From Acidobacteriota bacterium (GTDB lineage Bacteria; Acidobacteriota; Polarisedimenticolia; Gp22-AA2), in NCBI GenBank assembly GCA_016202915.1, contig JACQNT010000043.1, positions 1-9,734 on the forward strand: DNA of 9,734 nucleotides, given 5' to 3'. The notes beneath the pieces are model-generated. The model did not search any database, was not told where the DNA came from, and saw only the letters and a list, made by a program, of their open reading frames with translations. Positions within the stretch are counted from its first letter, which is position 1, and each line of letters starts with the position of its first letter. Positions 1 to 6,456 of this stretch are shown here, in pieces. The position numbers and the translations under genes were made by a program.

Positions 1-996
1 CACGGCGAGGGGGTTGTTGATCTCGTGGGCGACCCCCGCGACCAGCTCCCCGAGGGCCGTCAGCTTTTCCGCCTGGAGGAGCTGCTGCATGGCGCCGTCG
101 AGCCGCTGCCGGGCCTCGTCCAGGGCCAGCCGCTGCGATCGGAAGCGCGCGGCGAGCGAGGCGCCGAAGCTTGCTCCGGCACCGGCGATGCCCCCGGCGG
201 CCAACGCCAGCAGCCAGGCGAGGGTCCAGAAGGCGGCCCGGCCGGTGCGCAGGCCATTCTGGACGACCGCCGGGCGCGGCCGGACGCTCAGCTCCCACGT
301 CCGGCCCCTGAAGTCGAGCTTCTCCCCGACGACGGGCACAGGCGGCCCGGAGGGCACGCTCGGTCCGCTGTCGAAGACGGTCGTCCCCGAGTCCAGGACC
401 CTCTCCTCGTAGCGCTCGAGGGCCTCCGGGAGGACCATGGCCCTGAAGAAATCACTGCTCCGGAACGTGCCGACCACCGCGCCGCCGAAGACTCCGGCCC
501 TGAAGACCGGCGCGGCGAGGACGAAGCCCTGCGGGCCATCGAGCAGGCTGAGGGGCGGGGAGAGGGCCGGGCCCCTGGTCTGCATGGCGCGCAGGACGGT
601 CTCGTGGCCCTGGGGATGCGTCCTGACGTCGAAACCGACGAGGGACCGGTTGGCTTCGAGAGGATGGATCCAACGAACGCGCAGCGACGCGCCGACGGCG
701 GAGACCCGAAGGAAGAGGGGGGTCAGTTTGAGCGTCGCCGCACCGAGACGGGAGAACTCCTCCTGCGTCACCTCCGGGCGGTCATCGAGGAAACGGGCCA
801 TCTGCTGAAGCGCGATGCGGTGCTTCTCCAGCTCGCTCCTGACCCGCGTCGCGAACTGACGGGCGACAAGCCGGGTTTCCTCCTCGATGTGCTTGAGACG
901 AATCGAGTTTTCACGGGCCTTCGCCCATGAGGCCGCGCCGAGGCAGAGAGAGGCGGCCAGGACCCCGGCGAGCATGGACTTGAGGCAGCGCGGCAT
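1..996 (-). CDS. CHASE-domain sensor histidine kinase, N-terminal part (runs off the window)
   Basis: Membrane sensor kinase: an extracytoplasmic CHASE domain senses a small ligand and controls autophosphorylation of a cytoplasmic histidine. The 332 visible codons hold a first membrane segment (about residues 8-26), a CHASE-like domain (about 45-230, with the typical RWIHPLEAN, GFD and FVLAAPVF stretches), a second membrane segment (about 255-280), a short coiled linker, and the HisKA H-box, where GVAHEINNPL places the phosphorylated histidine at residue 324. The ATP-binding domain lies beyond the left edge. The ATG at 996 is chosen because a GGTGG stretch sits about 6 nt upstream; an ATG at 975 is also in frame but has no ribosome site. 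The ligand and the response regulator are not visible. Family assignment is firm; the exact start is less so. Confidence 0.9.
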   Translation of the reverse strand, partial: MPRCLKSMLAGVLAASLCLGAASWAKARENSIRLKHIEEETRLVARQFATRVRSELEKHRIALQQMARFLDDRPEVTQEEFSRLGAATLKLTPLFLRVSAVGASLRVRWIHPLEANRSLVGFDVRTHPQGHETVLRAMQTRGPALSPPLSLLDGPQGFVLAAPVFRAGVFGGAVVGTFRSSDFFRAMVLPEALERYEERVLDSGTTVFDSGPSVPSGPPVPVVGEKLDFRGRTWELSVRPRPAVVQNGLRTGRAAFWTLAWLLALAAGGIAGAGASFGASLAARFRSQRLALDEARQRLDGAMQQLLQAEKLTALGELVAGVAHEINNPLAV

Positions 997-997
997 G

Positions 998-1016
998 CAG
1001 GTCCACCGTGGACCTG
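998..1016. promoter_or_regulatory. Perfect 19-bp inverted repeat before the kinase start
   Basis: CAGGTCCAC, one central C, then GTGGACCTG: two perfect 9-bp arms. It ends 1 bp before the kinase ATG and covers the predicted transcription start. It could be a repressor operator. In the mRNA it could instead fold into a hairpin that hides the ribosome site, which lies in its downstream arm. Symmetry is seen directly; function is inferred. Confidence 0.6.
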
Positions 1017-1019
1017 TGG

Positions 1020-1047
1020 AATATAGGTTCCAGGTCGTCGCCCGCAA
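1020..1047 (-). promoter_or_regulatory. Candidate promoter of the CHASE kinase
   Basis: On the minus strand TTGCGG (1047-1042) and TATATT (1025-1020, five of six matches to the sigma-70 -10 box) are separated by 16 bp. Transcription would start near 1012, giving a leader of about 16 nt. The -35 is only a half match. The local AT-rich patch in a GC-rich window and the flanking palindromes support it. Confidence 0.45.
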
Positions 1048-1052
1048 GCGCG

Positions 1053-1066
1053 TTACGGATCCGTAA
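1053..1066. promoter_or_regulatory. Perfect 14-bp palindrome, candidate activator site
   Basis: TTACGGATCCGTAA is its own reverse complement. It lies directly upstream of the -35 of the kinase promoter candidate, centred about 47 bp before the predicted start, a usual position for an activating dimer. It could also serve the divergent aldehyde dehydrogenase gene. I cannot name the regulator. Confidence 0.5.
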
Positions 1067-1151
1067 TCACGCGTCGGGCGGAGGCGCCCCCCCTGCGGCA
1101 CCCGCGCCGCCTTGGCGCCCCGCGCTTCCCTTCCCGGACGTTTTTATTTCT

Positions 1152-1222
1152 GGTAGAGTGGGTGGACGCAACGGGTCATCATCATGTGAAACGGAGCCGC
1201 GGAGATCGCGGTCCACTCTACC
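1152..1222 (+). promoter_or_regulatory. Long-loop inverted repeat in the aldehyde dehydrogenase leader
   Basis: GGTAGAGTGG (1152-1161) is the exact reverse complement of CCACTCTACC (1213-1222), with 51 nt between. The right arm is preceded by GT, and a GTGGAC copy (1162-1167) follows the left arm, so alternative pairings exist. The loop contains a start-stop ATGTGA at 1184-1189. TAGAGT inside the left arm (1154-1159) could instead be a -10 box, but I see no matching -35. A structured leader or a pair of half-sites is possible. I recognise no known riboswitch. Confidence 0.35.
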
Positions 1223-1263
1223 GGCCGCCGGAGCGAGCGGGCGCCCGCTCCGTGCGGAGGCGC

Positions 1264-1269
1264 AGGAGG
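1264..1269 (+). promoter_or_regulatory. Strong ribosome binding site deciding the aldehyde dehydrogenase start
   Basis: AGGAGG lies 8 nt before the ATG at 1278. The frame stays open upstream to 1008, but this site and the family's usual N-terminus argue for 1278. Confidence 0.85.
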
Positions 1270-1277
1270 AAACGTTC

Positions 1278-2759
1278 ATGGCCGACCTCAAGATGATCAT
1301 CGACGGCAAGGAAGTGGAGGCCTCGTCGCGACAGCGGACGGAGGTCATCAGCCCGGCCACCGAGAAGGTGGTCGGCAGCGTCCCCAGGGGCACGGCCGAG
1401 GACGTGGATCGGGCCGTGAAGGCGGCGCGCCGGGCGTTCCGCAAGTGGTCGCGCCTGACGCCGGGCGAGCGCAGCGTGCTGCTCGGCAAGCTGGCCGATC
1501 GCCTCGAGAAGGACGTGCAGCGGCTGGCGGAGATGGAGACCAGCCAGACCGGCAAGCCCCTGAAGCTCTCTCTCAACTCCGACCTGCCGTTCGCCAACGA
1601 CAACATCCGCTTCATGGCGGCTCAGGCCCGTATCCTGGAGGGCACGGCGGCCGGAGAATACTCGCCCGGCTACACCAGCATCATGCGCCGCGAGCCGGTC
1701 GGAGTGGTCGGATCGATCGCGCCCTGGAATTACCCCTACCTGATGGCGGCCTGGAAGATCGGGCCCGCGCTGGGGGCCGGCAACACGGTGGTCCTGAAGC
1801 CGGCCTCGAACACCCCGCTGACGGCCATCGAGATCGCCAGGGCGGCGCTGGAGGCGGGGATCCCCGAGGGCGTGCTGAACGTGGTCACGGGCCCTGGTCC
1901 GGAGGTCGGCGGCGCCCTCTGCCGGCACGAGGATGTCAACATGATCTCCCTCACGGGGGACACCGCGACCGGCAAGAAGATCATGGAGCAGTCCGCCTCC
2001 ACCGTGAAGCGCCTGCACCTGGAGCTGGGCGGCAAGGCGCCGTTCATCGTGTTCGAAGACGCCAACCTCGACGCCGCCGTCCAGGGCGCCGTGGTCGCGG
2101 GGTACGTCAACACCGGCCAGGACTGCACGGCGGCGACGCGCATCTACGTGCAGAAGCCGAAATACACCGACTTCGTCAAGGACTTCGTCGCGGCCGTGAA
2201 GATGATCCGCGTCGGCGATCCGCTCAAGCCGAGCACCGACATCGGACCCCTGATCTCGAAGGACCAGCGGGAGCGCGTCGCCGGCTTCGTGGAACGCGCC
2301 CGCAAGGCCGGCATCGAGGTGGCCGCCGGCGGCAAGGCCCTCGACGGCCCCGGCTTCTTCTACCAGCCGACCGTGCTCGCGAAGGCCAAGCACGAGGACG
2401 AGGTGATCCAGCGCGAGATCTTCGGTCCCGTGGTCGTCGTCATGCCGTTCGACACGGAGGAGGAGATCATCCGGAAGGCGAACGGGGTCGAGTACGGCCT
2501 GGCCTCGTCGCTCTGGACCAAGGACGTCACGCGGGCGCTCCGCCTCTCACGGGATCTGGAGTTCGGCGAGATCTGGATCAACGACCACCTGCCGCTGGCC
2601 TCGGAGATGCCGCACGGCGGCGTCAAGAGATCCGGCTTCGGGTCCGACCTGTCGCGGTATTCGTTCGAGGAGTACACGACCATCAAGCACGTCATGGCCG
2701 ACCTGAGCGGCGAGGCGCGCAAGGGCTGGCACTTCACGGTGTACGGCGACCCGGCGTAG
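1278..2759 (+). CDS. NAD(P)-dependent aldehyde dehydrogenase, aminobutyraldehyde/betaine-aldehyde type
   Basis: Soluble enzyme that oxidises an aldehyde to its acid with NAD(P)+. It has 493 residues, normal for the family. Visible active-site parts are PWNYP with Asn151, VLKP with Lys174, the nucleotide-loop motif LTGDTATG (225-232), LELGGK with Glu249, the catalytic Cys283 in GQDCTAA, and EIFGPV with Glu380. The stretches GEY-GYTSIMRREP, GQDCTAA and EMPHGG-SGFG-DLS match gamma-aminobutyraldehyde dehydrogenases such as E. coli PatD (YdcW), suggesting amine-derived aldehydes (putrescine catabolism) as substrate. No transaminase or polyamine gene is in the window, so this stays an inference; betaine aldehyde is an alternative. 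About 20 residues (ADLSGEARKGWHFTVYGDPA) extend past the usual C-terminus. It stands alone, with its own leader. Confidence 0.93.
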   Translation: MADLKMIIDGKEVEASSRQRTEVISPATEKVVGSVPRGTAEDVDRAVKAARRAFRKWSRLTPGERSVLLGKLADRLEKDVQRLAEMETSQTGKPLKLSLNSDLPFANDNIRFMAAQARILEGTAAGEYSPGYTSIMRREPVGVVGSIAPWNYPYLMAAWKIGPALGAGNTVVLKPASNTPLTAIEIARAALEAGIPEGVLNVVTGPGPEVGGALCRHEDVNMISLTGDTATGKKIMEQSASTVKRLHLELGGKAPFIVFEDANLDAAVQGAVVAGYVNTGQDCTAATRIYVQKPKYTDFVKDFVAAVKMIRVGDPLKPSTDIGPLISKDQRERVAGFVERARKAGIEVAAGGKALDGPGFFYQPTVLAKAKHEDEVIQREIFGPVVVVMPFDTEEEIIRKANGVEYGLASSLWTKDVTRALRLSRDLEFGEIWINDHLPLASEMPHGGVKRSGFGSDLSRYSFEEYTTIKHVMADLSGEARKGWHFTVYGDPA

Positions 2760-2773
2760 CGGCCGACCGCTAC
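2756..2773. terminator. Stem-loop holding both convergent stop codons; possible bidirectional terminator
   Basis: GTAGCGG, loop CCGA, CCGCTAC: a perfect 7-bp stem with a tetraloop. The left arm contains the TAG of the aldehyde dehydrogenase (2757-2759) and the right arm contains the TAG of the opposing radical SAM gene (2770-2772). No T-tract follows on either strand, so it is not a standard intrinsic terminator. It is the only candidate between genes whose stops are 10 bp apart. Confidence 0.4.
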
Positions 2774-4662
2774 CTGGTGCGCCCGCCGATCAGGGCGAAC
2801 CCGAAGGCGGCGGTGCAGAGAACGTCGCTGGCGAGAAAGAAGGCGGACCGGAGCGGCCGGCAGGCCCAGATCCGGCCGGCCCGCGCCGCGCGACGGATCG
2901 ACGCCCAGTGCTCGGCGAGGTAGCGCCGGGTCGAGGGGGCGAAGGAAGGCCAGGCGACCCAGGTCGGGCGCGTCGGCAGCTTCATCCTGGAGAGAATCGA
3001 GGCCGGCGCCCGGTGGCGCGTCTGGAGCCAGAGTTCCTCCATCTCGAAGAACAGCCGCACATAGGCGCGCACCAGCGCCCACACCTCGGGCATCCGTCGC
3101 CGGAGGTGGGCGAAGCGTCCCTCGACGGCGAGACAGCGCCGGCGCTCGACCCGATCCTTGATCCGGATGAAGCCGGTGATCATCGGGTGGGCGTCTTCGA
3201 TCATCGCGGCCCGGTACCACAGGTAGTTCTTGAACAGGCCCCAGTAGGTCCTGTCGTTGGACCGCAGGAGCGCCTGGCGCATGCCCTCGAAGGAGTAGAA
3301 TTCGCGCCATGCCCCACGGTAGGCCTCGAGCCATTCCTCTCCGGTCATCCTCGGGTGGCGCATGACCGGATGGAACGAATCGTAGTTGCCGGGGTCGGCG
3401 TCAAGCGGGACCCCCTTGCGCACCATCTCAAGGTGATCGCGGGACCCCGGGATCGGCGTCAGCATGAAGAAGGACGCCTGGTCGACCTGGAGGGCGTCGC
3501 GAAGGTCCCGGACGTCCTGGGCGATCGTCTCCGGCGTGTCCTCGGGGAAGCCCAGGATGTATCCGACATGGCAGGCGATGCCGGCGCGATGCCAGGCCTC
3601 GAACATGGCCCCGTAGTCCCCGGCTCTGTTCTGGGTCTTGCCGGCCGCCTTCAGGTTCGCGGGCCGGATCGATTCAAGGCCGATGAATACCTGGCTGGCC
3701 CCGGCGCGGGCCGCCTTGTGGATGAATCGGGGCATCTTCCAGGCCACGGCATCCACCTGCATCATGAAATCGATGCGGATCCCTTCCTGCTCGCGAAGGC
3801 GGATCAGCCCGTCGAAGATCGCCTCCCAGCAGGGGTTTCTCGAGAAGTTGTCATCGGTGAAGAAGTAGTAGTCGATCCCCTTCTTCCAGTTCTCGCGCAC
3901 GGCCCGCCCTATGGCGGCGGGATCCCGGTGGCGCATCTTTTTCCCCTGCACGTTGATGATCGAGCAGAAGGAGCAGTTGAAGGGGCAGCCGCGTCCCACG
4001 TCGACCGTAGCCATGTGCGGGTAGGCGAACCGGCGCATGTAACGCGCGGGGATTCTCGGCAGGGGCGCGCGCGACAGATCGGGCGTGGCGACGTCGTAGC
4101 GCGGTCTGAGCCGCCCCGCGAGAGCGTCCGTCAGCGTCTCTCCCCAGGTTTCCTCGACCTCACCGTTCACCAGCGTCACGCCGGCGTCGAGCAACTCCTG
4201 CAGCTCGCGGGTCGGCTCGTGGAAGAGGCCCAGGATGCCGCTGACATGAAACCCGCCGACCAGCACCGGGAAACCGAGCCCGCGGAACGCCAGGGCCAGG
4301 TCTGCGGCGCGGGGGAACTGGTTCGTCTGGACTCCCACCAGGCAGATGACGGTCCGATCGAAGGGCCGTCGAGGCCCGTGTCGCCGCGCGATGGAGGGAG
4401 GGTGGACCCGCTCCACCGTCTCGTCGTAGATCGCGGTCCTGACGGTGACCCCCGGGCCGAGGGCGCCCGATCGCGCCAGATCCTCCGTGAGAGCGTAGAG
4501 GACGGCCAGGGTGTTGCTGGGCAGCACGCCCCGCCAGTGGCGCACGACGTAGCCCTCGTCGTCGTACCGCGACGGCTTGATGAGGACCACGTTCAGGGCC
4601 CGCTCCGGGCGCGGCGCCGATGTTGAAGGGTGAACGGCCCTCTCCGGCATTCCGGTTTCCAT
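2770..4662 (-). CDS. B12-binding-domain radical SAM protein with long C-terminal extension
   Basis: Radical SAM enzyme using a [4Fe-4S] cluster and SAM, probably with cobalamin; substrate unknown. From the ATG at 4662 it has 630 residues. The N-terminal part (about 24-190) has the Rossmann-like cobalamin-binding pattern (VICLVGVQTNQ, FPVLVGGFHVSG). The radical SAM domain (about 212-430) has the cluster motif GCPFNCSFC with Cys226, Cys230 and Cys233, then FFTDDNF, GLES and GYILGFPEDT. The last ~190 residues are helical, Arg- and Trp-rich, and end in a hydrophobic stretch (about 607-626) that could touch the membrane. No DxHxxG motif for base-off cobalamin is visible. A GTG at 4665 is also possible, but GAGG sits 6 nt from the ATG and only 3 nt from the GTG. 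It is the last gene of the operon, 8 bp after the 70-aa gene. Confidence 0.85.
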   Translation of the reverse strand: METGMPERAVHPSTSAPRPERALNVVLIKPSRYDDEGYVVRHWRGVLPSNTLAVLYALTEDLARSGALGPGVTVRTAIYDETVERVHPPSIARRHGPRRPFDRTVICLVGVQTNQFPRAADLALAFRGLGFPVLVGGFHVSGILGLFHEPTRELQELLDAGVTLVNGEVEETWGETLTDALAGRLRPRYDVATPDLSRAPLPRIPARYMRRFAYPHMATVDVGRGCPFNCSFCSIINVQGKKMRHRDPAAIGRAVRENWKKGIDYYFFTDDNFSRNPCWEAIFDGLIRLREQEGIRIDFMMQVDAVAWKMPRFIHKAARAGASQVFIGLESIRPANLKAAGKTQNRAGDYGAMFEAWHRAGIACHVGYILGFPEDTPETIAQDVRDLRDALQVDQASFFMLTPIPGSRDHLEMVRKGVPLDADPGNYDSFHPVMRHPRMTGEEWLEAYRGAWREFYSFEGMRQALLRSNDRTYWGLFKNYLWYRAAMIEDAHPMITGFIRIKDRVERRRCLAVEGRFAHLRRRMPEVWALVRAYVRLFFEMEELWLQTRHRAPASILSRMKLPTRPTWVAWPSFAPSTRRYLAEHWASIRRAARAGRIWACRPLRSAFFLASDVLCTAAFGFALIGGRTR

Positions 4663-4670
4663 CACGAGCC

Positions 4671-4883
4671 TCAGGCCCTCGCCACGGCCAGGAGCGCCTC
4701 CGATCCGTCGGGGAAGGTGCCCATCTGCCCCTTCACCATGTCCCCCACTCTGAACTCGAGGGATTCGCCGGCGGGGACGCTGGTGATCCGGTAGATGTTA
4801 CCCGACATCGGCACGGCCGCCGCCGGCGACCATTGCACGGGATCCTTGGCGACGCTTCGGATGTAGATCAACGTCTCGCTCAA
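4671..4883 (-). CDS. 70-aa conserved-looking small protein of unknown function
   Basis: A 70-residue protein between the M28 peptidase (25 bp upstream) and the radical SAM gene (8 bp downstream). The start is TTG, preceded by GGGGG 7 nt upstream; no better start is in frame. The sequence alternates short hydrophobic strands with turns (LIYIRSV, IYRITSV, ESLEFRVGDMVKGQ, ALLAVARA), which suggests a small beta-barrel or SH3-like fold. It has no cysteine, no signal peptide and no membrane segment. It reminds me of small hypothetical proteins with an N-terminal I/V-rich strand and an EF..GD.V. pattern, but I cannot give a function. It is real rather than chance because it fits the operon spacing and has a ribosome site. 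Confidence 0.7.
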   Translation of the reverse strand: MSETLIYIRSVAKDPVQWSPAAAVPMSGNIYRITSVPAGESLEFRVGDMVKGQMGTFPDGSEALLAVARA

Positions 4884-4908
4884 AGCCTGTCCCCCAGCGC
4901 CCGCCGGT

Positions 4909-6456
4909 TCAGTCCGGCCGTCCCCGCTCCTTCTTCTCCCACTCCGCCCACAGGCCGAAGGTCTTCATCTGGTCGGCGAGGCCGGTGCGCCGCATGACTT
5001 CGGCGATCTCGGCACGACCCTGGCGGGCCGGCCGCTCCGGCGACTCGGCCAGCCCCCAGAGGAGGGTCGCCGCGATCGCCCCGTTGACCTTGAGTTCGCG
5101 CAGGTCGGCCTTGTCGAAGGTGTCCGAGGAGGCGTGGTAGTTCTCCATGTAGTTCGCCTGGGCCTGGCTGGCCACCAGGTTGGGCACCCCTTCCAGCAGG
5201 AAATCGTAGTTGTCGGTGCCGACGAAGGCGTCGGCCGTGTGGCGGCCCGCCCCGTATCCCTCGACGCCTCGCAGGGCGCCGGCGACCTGCGGCCGGAGGT
5301 CCTCGCGGCCGCCGAGCGAGAACCCGGTGAACCGCCCTGTCCCGATGTCGAAGATGGCGACCGCGGCGTGCCGATCGAGCTCGGGCCGGTGCGCGCGGAC
5401 GTACCCGAGCGATCCGAACATCCCCTGCTCCTCGCCGGTGAACAGCGCGAAGCGCACGGTGCGGCGCGGGCGCGTCCCGAGCGCGGCCATCTGGCGGGCG
5501 ATGTCCAGGAGCATGGCGCAGTTCGCGCCGTTGTCCAGGGCGCCCGTCCCCAGGTCCCAGGAGTCGAGGTGCGCCCCGGCGAGGACGATCTCCTCCGGCC
5601 GATCGCGCCCGCGGATCTCCGCCAGCAGGTTGCGCGACCTGTACGCCGGCCCCGTCCTCGCGGCCACCTCGAGGCGCAGACGGACCCTCCCCTCCTGCGC
5701 CATCCGTGCGAGGCGCAGGCCGTCCTCCCGCGCCAGGATCGCCATCGGGAGCGGCGCCGGCCATCCGAACGTGGCGATGTGGCGGTACAGGAGGTGCCGA
5801 TCCCGCGCTCCGACGACGAGGATCCCCGCCGCCCCCGCGGCCTCGGCCCGCTGCATGATCGCCGGCATCCTCAAATAGTCGCCGAACAGGTCCTCGAAGG
5901 TGACGAGCACCTTCGAGTCGAGGAGCAGGAGCGCCCCGCGCAGGCGCGCGCCGGCGCGCTCGAACTCCTCGGCGCTCCCCGCGCCGATGAACACCACGTC
6001 TCTCTCGAGTCCCCCCTTCGGCGTGGTGGCGCTGTAAGGCATGGCGACGGCGTCGAGCGGCGCCTCCTCCGGAGTAACCACGCGCGCCGCGGTCCGGTCC
6101 CCCTCCCAGCGGTGCGGCACCGGGAACGGCTCGGTCCATGCCAGATCCGCGCCGGCCTGCCGGAACTTCTCCAGAAACCAGTCGACCGACCGGTCGCAGG
6201 CGCGGCTGCCCGTGGGGCGCCCTCCGATCCGGTCGCACAGATGCCGCAGATCGTCCTCGACCGGCGTCGCGGCGAGCATCATCTCGGCGAGGCGGGCCGC
6301 CGGGTCGTGGGGCGCGCCGGCCGGCGCGGTCGACTGCGCAGGTGCCAGCGGGCGAGTCGGCGCGGCCGGCGGTGGGGGCGCCGGGGCGCCGCACGACGCC
6401 AGGAGGAGGGCAGCGACGAGGGCCGGCAACAGTTCAGCGCGCGAAAGTGAAGTCAA
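4909..6456 (-). CDS. M28-family zinc metallopeptidase lipoprotein, carboxypeptidase Q-like
   Basis: Exported zinc aminopeptidase or carboxypeptidase, probably anchored by lipid in the periplasm or outer membrane; it would trim peptides. The TTG start at 6456 gives 515 residues and a compact signal peptide ending in the lipobox LASC (Cys22), followed by a Pro/Ala-rich linker. A PA-like domain (about 125-270) is inserted before the catalytic core. Candidate metal and catalytic residues are His296 and Asp298 (AHLDSWD), Asp308 (ALDNGAN), Glu342-Glu343 (TGEEQG), Asp370 (IFDIGTG) and His441 (YHASSDT), matching the carboxypeptidase Q pattern. The frame is open upstream to 6531, but that start would bury the signal peptide; GGGGGAGAGCAGG precedes the TTG. 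Its first 23 bp overlap the end of the cupredoxin gene, so translational coupling is likely. Start confidence is moderate, family high. Confidence 0.9.
   Translation of the reverse strand: MTSLSRAELLPALVAALLLASCGAPAPPPPAAPTRPLAPAQSTAPAGAPHDPAARLAEMMLAATPVEDDLRHLCDRIGGRPTGSRACDRSVDWFLEKFRQAGADLAWTEPFPVPHRWEGDRTAARVVTPEEAPLDAVAMPYSATTPKGGLERDVVFIGAGSAEEFERAGARLRGALLLLDSKVLVTFEDLFGDYLRMPAIMQRAEAAGAAGILVVGARDRHLLYRHIATFGWPAPLPMAILAREDGLRLARMAQEGRVRLRLEVAARTGPAYRSRNLLAEIRGRDRPEEIVLAGAHLDSWDLGTGALDNGANCAMLLDIARQMAALGTRPRRTVRFALFTGEEQGMFGSLGYVRAHRPELDRHAAVAIFDIGTGRFTGFSLGGREDLRPQVAGALRGVEGYGAGRHTADAFVGTDNYDFLLEGVPNLVASQAQANYMENYHASSDTFDKADLRELKVNGAIAATLLWGLAESPERPARQGRAEIAEVMRRTGLADQMKTFGLWAEWEKKERGRPD

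Noticed and set aside
25..930. 301-codon open frame on the plus strand
   Set aside because: It is antisense to the CHASE histidine kinase, whose frame shows CHASE and H-box motifs. The plus frame is Arg/Gly/Pro/Glu-rich without any motif, typical of a GC-rich shadow.
1008..1277. N-terminal extension of the aldehyde dehydrogenase frame
   Set aside because: The 90 extra codons are not typical of the family and contain the leader repeat; AGGAGG marks the ATG at 1278.
1218..2923. Long open frames on both strands over the aldehyde dehydrogenase (minus 1218-2393, plus 1445-2923)
   Set aside because: Their products are Arg/Gly-rich and lack motifs; the dehydrogenase frame has every catalytic residue and a strong ribosome site.
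2908..4626. 572-codon plus-strand frame opposite the radical SAM gene
   Set aside because: No domain, low-complexity composition, and the opposite strand carries the cluster motif and conserved core.
4880..6450. Frames of 438 and 504 codons overlapping the M28 peptidase
   Set aside because: Strongly Arg/Gly/Pro-biased shadows; the peptidase frame has lipobox and metal ligands.
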